Source: JAGMDK01 sp023128695 (GTDB taxonomy: Bacteria > Planctomycetota > Phycisphaerae > UBA1845 > Fen-1342). From it: 5,678 bases of DNA. The stretch is from assembly GCA_030628805.1 (NCBI GenBank), contig DAOVQG010000305.1:1-5678 (forward strand), written 5' to 3'. Shown in pieces: positions 1-5,268 of this stretch. Each line of letters begins with the position of its first letter. The stretch's first letter is position 1. The position numbers and the translations under genes are program-made. The notes under the pieces were generated by a model. It ran no database searches and was not told the origin of the DNA. It saw nothing but the letters and a program-made list of their open reading frames with translations.

Positions 1-19
1 CTCGTCGGCGAACGCCCGT

Positions 20-180
20 TTGTAGCGGCCGGCGCCCCTGCCGGCCGTAAAACGTCGATGCACCCTTCGCCCAGACAACGGCCGGTGCGGGGCCCGGTCG
101 CTACACCTGGACGGCTGACACGGGGGTCGGCCGCTATACCTGGACGGCCGACACGGGGGTCGGCCGCTACATCTGGCCAC
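20..180. repeat. 33-bp tandem repeat built on an 8-bp-stem palindrome, plus one inverted solo copy
   Basis: About two and a half units with a 33-bp period lie at 92-124, 125-157 and 158-177; CTACACCTGG, CTATACCTGG and CTACATCTGG fall at 101, 134 and 167. The units create hairpins with 8-bp arms and 6-nt loops: arms 112-119/126-133 (CGGCTGAC/GTCGGCCG, one G-T pair) and 145-152/159-166 (CGGCCGAC/GTCGGCCG). A solo copy in the opposite orientation has arms 26-33 and 40-47 (CGGCCGGC/GCCGGCCG). Each is followed, in its own orientation, by CTACA or CTATA. The A-T pair of one copy is a G-C pair in the solo copy, so pairing is kept while sequence changes. This fits a REP-like family. No protein-coding role is apparent. 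Confidence 0.8.
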
Positions 181-197
181 GCTGACCACCCCTGTGG

Positions 198-216
198 CAC
201 CGGCTTCCAGCCGGTG
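198..216. repeat. Perfect palindrome CACCGGCT-TCC-AGCCGGTG
   Basis: Arms 198-205 and 209-216 are exact reverse complements around a 3-nt TCC loop. From memory, palindromes of the form 'GGCttCCAGCC' are common between genes in planctomycetes, where they are often mistranslated as GTGFQPV. The element abuts the last base that looks homologous to the pseudogene at 217, so it marks the break point of that gene. Confidence 0.75.
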
Positions 217-553
217 AACCGGCGGACCCTCGGGCGTGCCCTCGCGGTCGGGCACGGTGATCCCCATCGCGGCCCGCTCGCTGTCATCCACGTCCGGGCT
301 TGGCCTGGAGCCGCCGCACCAGCGTCCGGATCGCGCCCTCGAAGCCGTCGCGGGCGCCGTCCTTGGCCTGCCGCGCGGCCTGGGCGGCGGTGTGAGCCGG
401 ATAGTCAGTGGTCCAGGTCGCGGCGGTGGCGTTGAGGTCTACCACGTCGACCGCGTCGAGCCCCAGTTCGGCCAGGGGGGCGTTGACGTAGGTGACGAAG
501 TTGGTCTACCAGGCTTGAAATTGGGCGTCGCCAGCGGGGATGTAATCGGCCAT
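217..553 (-). pseudogene. Decayed member of the MADYIP... planctomycete small-protein family
   Basis: Reading from ATG at 553-551, the product begins MADYIPAGDAQFQAW, then meets TAG at 508-506 (codon 16). It continues as TNFVTYVNAPLAELGL and later AHTAAQAARQAKDGARDG to TGA at 286-284. Dropping one base from the doubled T at 300-301 (plus strand) rejoins RRLQAS to PDVDDSERAAMGITVPDREG. A good Shine-Dalgarno AAGGAG (567-562) lies 8 nt upstream, so this was once translated. I recognise the N-terminal region as a family common in planctomycetes, in which the N-terminal helical part is followed by GPPTTRP and a beta-rich domain; that is memory, not a search. Here the C-terminal half is missing: homology ends near GPPV at 217-228, where a palindromic repeat starts. 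Function unknown. A sequencing error could explain one lesion, but not two plus the truncation. Confidence 0.75.
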
Positions 554-561
554 CGGGGAGA

Positions 562-567
562 CTCCTT
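562..567 (-). promoter_or_regulatory. Ribosome binding site of the decayed gene
   Basis: AAGGAG on the minus strand sits 8 nt before the ATG at 553-551. It fixes the original start and shows that the first codons were a genuine gene start. Confidence 0.7.
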
Positions 568-578
568 TGTGTAAATGT

Positions 579-595
579 GGGGGCCGTGTACCCCC
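579..595. repeat. Short GGGGG/CCCCC dyad upstream of the decayed gene
   Basis: GGGGG (579-583) and CCCCC (591-595) flank a 7-nt spacer and could pair in the leader of the minus-strand pseudogene. A 5-bp G/C stem can occur by chance in DNA this GC-rich. Confidence 0.3.
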
Positions 596-664
596 GGGTC
601 CGTGGCAAATCCAGCCGTTCGAGATGATATGCCCGGGCGTAAGAGGCGGCAAGGGGGGGCGGAA

Positions 665-685
665 GGGTTCAGGATTCAGGGTTCA
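665..685. repeat. Heptamer microsatellite GGGTTCA / GGATTCA / GGGTTCA
   Basis: Three exact-period 7-mers lie at 665-671, 672-678 and 679-685, with a single G-to-A change in the middle copy. Runs of this kind occur between genes in some planctomycete genomes (from memory). No function is visible. Confidence 0.7.
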
Positions 686-690
686 GTGTA

Positions 691-771
691 TGCCACTGCT
701 GTGTCAGCAGTGCTTGTCGTCGGCACCGTCACGCCATGTCAAACACTGCTCAAGAGCAGTGGCACCCGGCC
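691..771. repeat. REPIN-like inverted pair of CACTGCT palindromes
   Basis: Two hairpin repeats face each other. The first has arms 694-701 and 705-712 (CACTGCTG/CAGCAGTG, loop TGT). The second, inverted, has arms 744-751 and 754-761 (CACTGCTC/GAGCAGTG, loop AA). Shared flanks (TGCC before the stem, TTTG or CTTG after it, each read in its own orientation) show that they are copies of one element. The loop-closing pair differs (G-C against C-G), which is a compensatory change. The inverted doublet with a spacer of about 24 nt (717-740) is the layout of REPINs. GGCCGGGTGCC at 761-771 (minus) extends the second copy. The same element recurs at 5471-5543. Confidence 0.75.
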
Positions 772-884
772 GTGTCGGTTGAAGAGCACGGCAAACCGAT
801 CACCCCGCTCGATCTCGTCGCCCTGCTCGAAGTAGAGTTCTGAAATCTCCGCACGAGTCCGCACGCGTTCGCCCTCTGCGGCGG
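772..884 (-). pseudogene. Coding-like remnant of unknown family, cut by a palindromic repeat
   Basis: One minus-strand frame from about 884 to 772 reads AAAEGERVRTRAEISELY followed by FEQGDEIERGDRFAVLFNRHG, then runs into the palindromic repeat (RVPLLLSSV and stop at 739). Its composition looks like a soluble charged protein, and the third codon positions are mostly G or C. Upstream, the frame loses protein-like character. Shifting by one base at the C run 885-888 joins it to a hydrophobic stretch, WILCFLLGTIAW, that could be a signal peptide, but no ATG, GTG or TTG opens that stretch before a stop. I do not recognise the family. It could equally be a chance open frame. Confidence 0.3.
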
Positions 885-933
885 CCCCAAGCGATCGTGC
901 CCAGCAGGAAACAGAGTATCCAAGAACAGTTGG

Positions 934-961
934 TTTACTTCCCTGGGATCCGGAGTATAAT
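934..961 (+). promoter_or_regulatory. Putative sigma70-type promoter for the RRM gene
   Basis: A perfect -10 box TATAAT (956-961) lies 16 nt after TTTACT (934-939), a 4/6 match to TTGACA. Transcription starting near 968 would give an RRM mRNA with a leader of about 165 nt. The -10 box stands out in otherwise GC-rich DNA. It is a prediction from sequence only. Confidence 0.5.
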
Positions 962-1068
962 GCGGACGGTCGGATTGACGAACCAGGCCCAGACGTGGCA
1001 TTTGTCGTGCAAGTCCCGCATCGCATTGCCTAGATCGCCCTCCTACCTTCTTGGCCGGAACAACGGTC

Positions 1069-1092
1069 ACTTTCAATTGCGACCCTGAAAGT
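1069..1092 (+). promoter_or_regulatory. Leader hairpin upstream of the RRM start
   Basis: ACTTTCA (1069-1075) and TGAAAGT (1086-1092) are perfect inverted repeats around a 10-nt loop, within the putative leader and about 30 nt before the ribosome binding site. GGTCAC at 1065-1070 recurs at 1102-1107. The dyad could affect translation or RNA stability; a link to cold or to autoregulation by the RRM protein is only a guess. Confidence 0.35.
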
Positions 1093-1132
1093 AAAGCAAC
1101 GGGTCACAACCGCCATCGATAGGAGAAAAGCG

Positions 1133-1459
1133 ATGGGCAAAAAATTGTATGTCGGGAACCTAGGGTACGACGTGAGCAGTTCCGACCTGGAACAGATGTT
1201 CTCACCGCACGGCGCGGTTGAGAGCGCCCAGGTCATTGATGACCGCGCGACGGGCCGGAGCAAAGGATTCGGATTCGTCGAGATGGGCTCCGACGCGGAG
1301 GCGCAAGCGGCGATCAGCGCTCTGAACGGGCAAGATCATGGCGGCCGCGCCCTCACGGTCAACGAAGCCAAACCACGCGAACCGCGCGGCGGAGGCCGCG
1401 GCGGATACGGCGGCGGCGGAGGAGGAGGAGGTCGCGGCGGCTACGGCAGAGGCCGCTAG
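1133..1459 (+). CDS. RRM-domain RNA-binding protein with Gly/Arg-rich tail
   Basis: This 108-residue protein is one RNA recognition motif plus a flexible tail, the architecture of bacterial glycine-rich RNA-binding (Rbp-type) proteins. RNP2 is LYVGNL at residues 5-10. RNP1 is KGFGFVEM at 44-51, with the RNA-stacking aromatics Y6, F46 and F48 present; the last RNP1 position is Met rather than the usual aromatic. The RRM ends near residue 80. Residues 82-108 are RGG/GGY repeats with eight consecutive glycines (93-100), a tail type that adds nonspecific RNA contacts. The start is set by AGGAG (1121-1125), 7 nt before ATG. It should be cytoplasmic, binding single-stranded RNA; cyanobacterial relatives are cold-induced, but regulation here is unknown. 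It heads a plus-strand run of small genes. Confidence 0.95.
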   Translation: MGKKLYVGNLGYDVSSSDLEQMFSPHGAVESAQVIDDRATGRSKGFGFVEMGSDAEAQAAISALNGQDHGGRALTVNEAKPREPRGGGRGGYGGGGGGGGRGGYGRGR

Positions 1460-1476
1460 GAGTTCCTCTGATACAA

Positions 1477-1524
1477 CCACCAGAAGGGGAGGCTGCCGAT
1501 GGTGGCCTGCCCTTCTCCCGGTGG
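1477..1524 (+). terminator. Strong hairpin after the RRM gene; terminator or processing structure
   Basis: CCACC (1477-1481) with AGAAGGGGAGGC (1482-1493) pairs with GCCTGCCCTTCT (1505-1516) and GGTGG (1520-1524). This gives 16 paired positions of 17, one G-G mismatch, a 3-nt CCC bulge and an 11-nt loop. No T run follows, so it is not a classic intrinsic terminator. It may set the RRM transcript's 3' end, protect it from decay, or partly uncouple the RRM gene from the next one. Confidence 0.55.
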
Positions 1525-1601
1525 TCTGGCGTCCCCACAAAAGAGGCCGACAGGCAGTGTGCGCGCTGTCAATGCTCTCTCTTTGGCAGGGAAGGGCTCT
1601 T

Positions 1602-1805
1602 ATGGCGACGAAGTGGCAAGGTGAACCGAAACGCTGGCGCGTGCGGGGCAGATCCACCGACGGATTGATTGTCACGCTTGGCCGTCATGACACCGAGAAG
1701 GCGGCCCAAGCAGACGCCGAGAAATTCGTCAAGGAAGGATTCTACCGCGATGTGACCGTCGAACGCATCAAGCCCGCCGGAGATTCGTCACACCAAGACG
1801 CGTAG
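1602..1805 (+). CDS. Small conserved-looking protein of unknown function (67 aa)
   Basis: I do not recognise a named family. The likely start is ATG at 1602, preceded by the purine-rich GGGAAGGG (1589-1596); an in-frame ATG at 1572 would add ten residues and has a poorer site. The core, residues 11-57, reads like a compact beta-beta-alpha-beta fold: strands around RWRVRG (11-16) and GLIVTLG (21-27), a helix at 31-45 (TEKAAQADAEKFVKE), then a turn GFYRD and strand VTVERI (51-56). I recall similar short planctomycete proteins with the pattern W-V...DG...LG...T...A...GFY..V.VE. There is no signal peptide or membrane segment, so it is cytoplasmic. It lies between the RRM gene and a very basic protein gene, 29 bp before the latter, so the two may share a transcript. 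Confidence 0.75.
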   Translation: MATKWQGEPKRWRVRGRSTDGLIVTLGRHDTEKAAQADAEKFVKEGFYRDVTVERIKPAGDSSHQDA

Positions 1806-1834
1806 AATCCCGCCGGGCGCCCCAGGGAGTCTAC

Positions 1835-2029
1835 ATGGCAAAGAGGAGTAGAACCTCGCCTCTCAAGCGGCAACGCGAAGTCGAAAAGCGCGAGCGACAG
1901 GCGAAGAGGGTGGCGAAATCCGCCCTGAAGCGTGAGCGTCGGCTCAAACGTGCGGAGTCGAGCCCCGAGGCCACATCCGACGAAGACCTCCGTGATGAAA
2001 GCGTGGGGCCGGACGGTTCGGCCGCCTAA
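1835..2029 (+). CDS. Very basic small helical protein (64 aa)
   Basis: AGGGAG (1824-1829) lies 5 nt before ATG. Residues 3-40 are dense in Lys and Arg (KRSRTSPLKRQREVEKRERQ, then AKRVAKSALKRERRLKR) and have the heptad-like spacing of a long helix or coiled coil. The last 20 or so residues are acidic and disordered-looking (PEATSDEDLRDES). Small proteins starting MAKR...PLKRQRE are, from memory, scattered in planctomycetes and deltaproteobacteria without an assigned function. A positive helix with an acidic tail suggests binding to nucleic acid or the ribosome, which fits the neighbouring RRM gene, but this is inference. It starts 29 bp after the preceding gene and probably shares its transcript. 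Confidence 0.75.
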   Translation: MAKRSRTSPLKRQREVEKRERQAKRVAKSALKRERRLKRAESSPEATSDEDLRDESVGPDGSAA

Positions 2030-2067
2030 CACATCGCAGAAGAGCAAGGTGTGGGTGCCTGAGCGGT

Positions 2068-2316
2068 CTGATCGAGGGAAAGACGTATCTCCCAGCGCAA
2101 GCCACCAGGGGGACGCCCGCGCTGAAGGAACTGATCCATGAAGCTCACGAGTCCGGCAACGCCGAGCGGATAAAGGCCGCCGAGGCGCTTCAGGCCAAGC
2201 TTGACGAGGTGCTTAACTCCGACGATCATAAGTGGTACCTCGGCAAGATGGATCCCGAGGAAGTTGCTCGTTGGAAGAAGGCCGCCGAGGAGTTCAAGGC
2301 CCGCTACAAAGGCTGA
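2068..2316 (+). CDS. Charged helical small protein with no canonical start codon (about 82 aa)
   Basis: This frame is open from 1999 to TGA at 2314-2316 and clearly looks coding: RGTPALKELIHEAHESGN, then AERIKAAEALQAKLDEVLNS, then DDHKWYLGKMDPEEVARWKK and AAEEFKARYKG, with GC-rich third positions. It contains no ATG, GTG or TTG before Met at 2248, which would leave only 22 residues. Possible starts are CTG at 2068 (used here), CTG at 2059, or ACG at 2083, which sits just after GAGGGAAAG and could be a mutated ATG. Two or three amphipathic helices are predicted; there is no signal peptide and no recognised family. It is either translated from a rare start or has recently lost its start. It ends 48 bp before the cytochrome gene and lies on the same strand. 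Confidence 0.55.
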   Translation: MIEGKTYLPAQATRGTPALKELIHEAHESGNAERIKAAEALQAKLDEVLNSDDHKWYLGKMDPEEVARWKKAAEEFKARYKG

Positions 2317-2364
2317 GCGCTTCAGTCGGCCTCGAAATCGTCAACAAATATGGAGGACTGACCC

Positions 2365-3561
2365 ATGACCTCACGAAACAAGTGGCTCGGCCCTGGCACG
2401 GCTCTGGTGATGATATTAGCGGTGGCGTGTCTGGGGTTCTTCATTAGCTGCACGCGGCAGCACGCCAAAAGCCAAGCCCCGCGTACCGCGGCCGCCAAAC
2501 AGACGCCGCACAATACCTTCCCAACCAGCTTGCACGCCACGAGAGCGGGCAAGGCCAATTTCTACAGCGCGACTTATGGCGGCAAAGGCAACGCCGGCTT
2601 TGAAGCCCTCACAAACGTGCCTATGTCGGCCCTGGCTTGCCGCAGATGCCATCCCGGCGACGGCTTCCGCGCCGATGATGTCACGCCCGTCTCGAAGCCC
2701 TTCGTGGCGAACTGCGGCGATTGCCATGTCGATCCCGACCAGCCTGCCGCGCACGAGGTTACCGACGACATCTGCCTGGGCTGCCATTCGCGGCAGAGCG
2801 TCGAGGCCAAGGTCCTGGGGCTAAGCGACGTGCACCGCGACGCCAGCCTGGGCTGCACGGATTGTCACAGCTCGCGCGAGATGCATGGCGACGGCACCGC
2901 CTACGATTCGATGGTCGCGCCGGGGGCCATGGATACGCACTGCACAAACTGTCACGACGATGTCGCCTCGGCGAATGCGGCCCACACGCAGCACGTGCAG
3001 ACCGCCCAGCTCGATTGTGCGGCTTGCCACGTGCAGACCGTGCCATCCTGCTACAATTGCCATCTCGAAAGCAGCATCATGGGCGGCGGCAAACGTTTTG
3101 TAAAGCCGCTGTTCAAGGATTTCGTCTTCCTAGTAAACCGCGATCGCAAGGGCGACGGCAATACGCAGGTCACCACCGCCACGTTCCAGTCTCTCTGCTA
3201 CAAAGGCCGGACCTTCTACACGATTGCACCCTTCTTCTCGCACACTGTCACCGCCGCGGGCCGGGACTGTGACGATTGCCACGGCAGCCGCGCCGTGACC
3301 GAGTACGACGAGAACGGTACTATCGTTGTTGCGCGCTGGGATGCCAAGAGCCGCACTTTGAAAGGGCCGTCGGGTGTCGTTCCGATACCGCCGGACTGGC
3401 GAACGGCCTTATTGTTCGACTTCCTGACCTATACCGGCGACCCGGCTTCCAAGAAGACCGACCCGGCCGCGTGGAAGTTCTTGAAGACCGGTGCCGACGC
3501 GACGCAGATGCTCTTCGCAACACCGCTTACGGAAGACCAAATGGATTGCATCAGCGAGTGA
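2365..3561 (+). CDS. Eight-haem c-type cytochrome, membrane-anchored or lipoprotein
   Basis: This 398-residue protein has eight CXXCH haem-binding motifs, with first Cys at residues 92, 117, 137, 164, 193, 218, 229 and 302. The N-terminus has a hydrophobic export segment (11-28) followed by Cys29, possibly a lipobox, so the haem domain lies outside the cytoplasmic membrane. Many further His residues (for example 130, 157, 174, 207, 210, 293) could be distal ligands, as in bis-His multihaem cytochromes used for electron transfer. Haems 6 and 7 are only six residues apart; a 68-residue haem-free stretch then precedes haem 8, and the last 92 residues bind none. I recall similar cytochromes, with the segments REMHGDG, PPDW and LKTGADATQML, in anaerobic bacteria, but cannot name the partner or substrate. 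GGAGG (2352-2356) lies 8 nt before ATG. No haem-lyase or quinone-oxidase gene is adjacent. Confidence 0.9.
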   Translation: MTSRNKWLGPGTALVMILAVACLGFFISCTRQHAKSQAPRTAAAKQTPHNTFPTSLHATRAGKANFYSATYGGKGNAGFEALTNVPMSALACRRCHPGDGFRADDVTPVSKPFVANCGDCHVDPDQPAAHEVTDDICLGCHSRQSVEAKVLGLSDVHRDASLGCTDCHSSREMHGDGTAYDSMVAPGAMDTHCTNCHDDVASANAAHTQHVQTAQLDCAACHVQTVPSCYNCHLESSIMGGGKRFVKPLFKDFVFLVNRDRKGDGNTQVTTATFQSLCYKGRTFYTIAPFFSHTVTAAGRDCDDCHGSRAVTEYDENGTIVVARWDAKSRTLKGPSGVVPIPPDWRTALLFDFLTYTGDPASKKTDPAAWKFLKTGADATQMLFATPLTEDQMDCISE

Positions 3562-3645
3562 TGAGGGCCTCCCGTCCAACAGGGTGAGATTCGCGGGATC
3601 GATGGGCGAGAACGAGGGATTCCAGGCCGAATCCGTCAGGCGTGC

Positions 3646-3675
3646 TTGAAGTCGAGACGCCGATTGGGGTACAAT
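3646..3675 (+). promoter_or_regulatory. Putative sigma70-type promoter for the propeller gene
   Basis: TTGAAG (3646-3651) and TACAAT (3670-3675) are separated by 18 nt, about 100 bp upstream of the chosen GTG start. It lies in the 210-bp gap after the cytochrome, which argues that the propeller gene is transcribed independently. Confidence 0.5.
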
Positions 3676-3760
3676 GGCGGCCATGGAGTGGGCAAACGGG
3701 AAATCTCGGTATAGACAATCCGGAAGCGCAACCCCGTGAATAAAGCTGGGCATTCTGGAA

Positions 3761-3774
3761 AGGAGCCAATTGTG
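3761..3774 (+). promoter_or_regulatory. Ribosome binding site deciding the GTG start of the propeller gene
   Basis: AGGAG (3761-3765) followed by a 6-nt spacer and GTG (3772-3774). The other in-frame GTG at 3736 has no comparable site, and would put 12 extra, partly charged residues before the signal peptide. Confidence 0.7.
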
Positions 3775-5268
3775 AGACCGTCGCGCCGATTCGAAATGGC
3801 ACTTGCCGTGACCGTGCTCTGTGCCGCGCTGTCACTCACGACCCACGCGCAGACCACGCGGGACCTCGTCCACGCCGACGCATCCGGCACGTGGATCGAA
3901 ACACTCATTGGCGGGGACGGCAGCTACCAAGGCAACGTCTCCGGTTCACCACGAGGGAACGTCATTTGGCAGTTCAACGATGCGAACGCTATCGCGCGGA
4001 GCGTCTGCCTCGCCGATACCATGGACGAAACCTGGATCGGATGGAATGACAACAGCGAGCGCCTCTCCTACTTCCAAACCACCGGCAACGGCACGCCGAT
4101 CTACGAGTATAGCCTGCTGCCGGGAAACCCTGACACCGTCGCGGTCGCGTCGGCGGAAGACACCTCCCTGGGCGCACTCCTGGTCCGCGGCCCCTGGGGC
4201 ACTCCAGTCATTGTGCGGGGATTCAACGACACCAGCGGCGCAACGCCCCTCTGGACGTACACCTTCGATACCGGCTTTGACGCCGCACGGATTCAATCGG
4301 TCGATGTTAGTGCCGACGGATCGATCGTCATCGCCGCCGCCTACAAGATTGGGCAATCACAGAGCTTGGTCGTGCTTCTCGACGGGGCCACTGGGGCCGA
4401 AGTGAACCGCCTCGCAACCACGACATACGTGAACGGCGTCGAACTCAACGACGACGGCTCCCGGGCCGTGCTCACCGAGCCCGATACGGCCCGGATCATC
4501 GAGACCTCCGGTATGTCTGATCTTTTCGCGTTTTCGCTCAACGGTGGCGGCGGGTTCTACCGCATCTCGCGCGACGGCACCGTCGCGGCCGGCGGCGGCT
4601 ACGATTACAAGGCCTATCGCGACACCGGCCCCGGCTGGGCATCGGTCTACTGCGGCACTGAATCGCAACAATGGTTCGGCAGCGGCATTGGGCTTTCCGG
4701 CGACGGCGGGACGATGTTCCTCGTCAGCCACAATTACGCGACGGGATATGTTGATTTGACATACCGCGTCATCGACCTCGTGGCCGGCGTCGAACTGGCC
4801 CGCACGACCACGTCAGGCTCCGGTGAGTTGCAGGATTCGGTTCAGCGGGCCGAGGTGTCGTACCACGGGCATATCCTCGCCGTTGTCTCCTGGGGAACGC
4901 AAGACAACTGCCACCCCGAAGTGCAGGTGTTCGATCGCAGCGCCACCCTGATCGGCAGCATCGACACTCCCGGTTCGCCCTACTGCCTCGATCTCAGTCG
5001 CGACGGTCGCTACTTGGTCGCGGGCGCGAAGCACATTCATGCCAACATAATGGGCAGCGGCGGCGACGCCTACACGTACGAAGTGTTCATACGCGGCGAC
5101 CTGAACTTCGACGATGCTGTCGACTTGGACGACTACAACATCCTTGCCGGCTGTCTCAACGGTCCTGGTGTTGTTGTCCAGCCCGACTGTGAGCTAGCCG
5201 ACCTTGACGGCGACGACGACGTTGACCTGGCCGACTTCGCTGAGTTCCAGGCAGCCTTCAGTGGGTAG
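3772..5268 (+). CDS. Secreted beta-propeller-like protein with C-terminal dockerin-like domain
   Basis: I choose GTG at 3772 (498 aa) over GTG at 3736 because AGGAG (3761-3765) lies 6 nt before it, and because a clean signal peptide then begins at once: RPSRR, a hydrophobic core ALAVTVLCAALSL, and a THA cleavage site after residue 26. The body holds six spaced [VLI]-[SN]-x-x-G turns (VSADG 179, LNDDG 225, ISRDG 265, LSGDG 308, VSYHG 363, LSRDG 408), each followed by a beta-rich stretch, as in WD40/YVTN-like propeller blades. Residues 441-498 form a dockerin-like domain with two Ca-binding loops: DLNFDDAVDLDD (443-454) and DLDGDDDVDLAD (477-488). Planctomycetes carry many such tails. The protein should be exported; ligand and function are unknown. 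There is no PEP-CTERM or transmembrane anchor at the end. Confidence 0.85.
   Translation: MRPSRRFEMALAVTVLCAALSLTTHAQTTRDLVHADASGTWIETLIGGDGSYQGNVSGSPRGNVIWQFNDANAIARSVCLADTMDETWIGWNDNSERLSYFQTTGNGTPIYEYSLLPGNPDTVAVASAEDTSLGALLVRGPWGTPVIVRGFNDTSGATPLWTYTFDTGFDAARIQSVDVSADGSIVIAAAYKIGQSQSLVVLLDGATGAEVNRLATTTYVNGVELNDDGSRAVLTEPDTARIIETSGMSDLFAFSLNGGGGFYRISRDGTVAAGGGYDYKAYRDTGPGWASVYCGTESQQWFGSGIGLSGDGGTMFLVSHNYATGYVDLTYRVIDLVAGVELARTTTSGSGELQDSVQRAEVSYHGHILAVVSWGTQDNCHPEVQVFDRSATLIGSIDTPGSPYCLDLSRDGRYLVAGAKHIHANIMGSGGDAYTYEVFIRGDLNFDDAVDLDDYNILAGCLNGPGVVVQPDCELADLDGDDDVDLADFAEFQAAFSG

Noticed and set aside
92..177. CRISPR array
   Set aside because: The repeats are contiguous with no unique spacers and only about 2.5 copies, so this is a tandem repeat.
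1..216. Minus-strand frame open from the frameshift to the window edge as a real C-terminus
   Set aside because: The translation is repeat-encoded (CSGRPPC..., RYSGRPPC) with no resemblance to the family's beta-rich C-terminal domain as I recall it.
58..435. Plus-strand open frame of 125 codons
   Set aside because: It translates the 33-bp repeats and palindrome (RGSAAIPGRPT, GTGFQPV) and then the antisense of the pseudogene.
506..508. TAG as a recoded sense codon (readthrough)
   Set aside because: The same gene also has a frameshift and a lost 3' half, so decay is the simpler explanation; no recoding signal is visible.
236..574. Plus-strand open frame of 112 codons
   Set aside because: It is antisense to the decayed minus-strand gene, has no ribosome site, and arises from GC-rich codon structure.
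1202..1675. Minus-strand frame of 157 codons
   Set aside because: It is antisense to the RRM gene; its Ala/Ser runs are the complement of the glycine-rich tail.
2721..3272. Plus-strand frame of 183 codons inside the cytochrome
   Set aside because: It is a shifted reading of the haem region, Arg/Pro-rich with no start signal; the cytochrome frame explains the sequence.
3946..4356. Minus-strand frame of 136 codons within the propeller gene
   Set aside because: It is antisense of a clear signal-peptide protein, and no ribosome site or recognisable domain is present.
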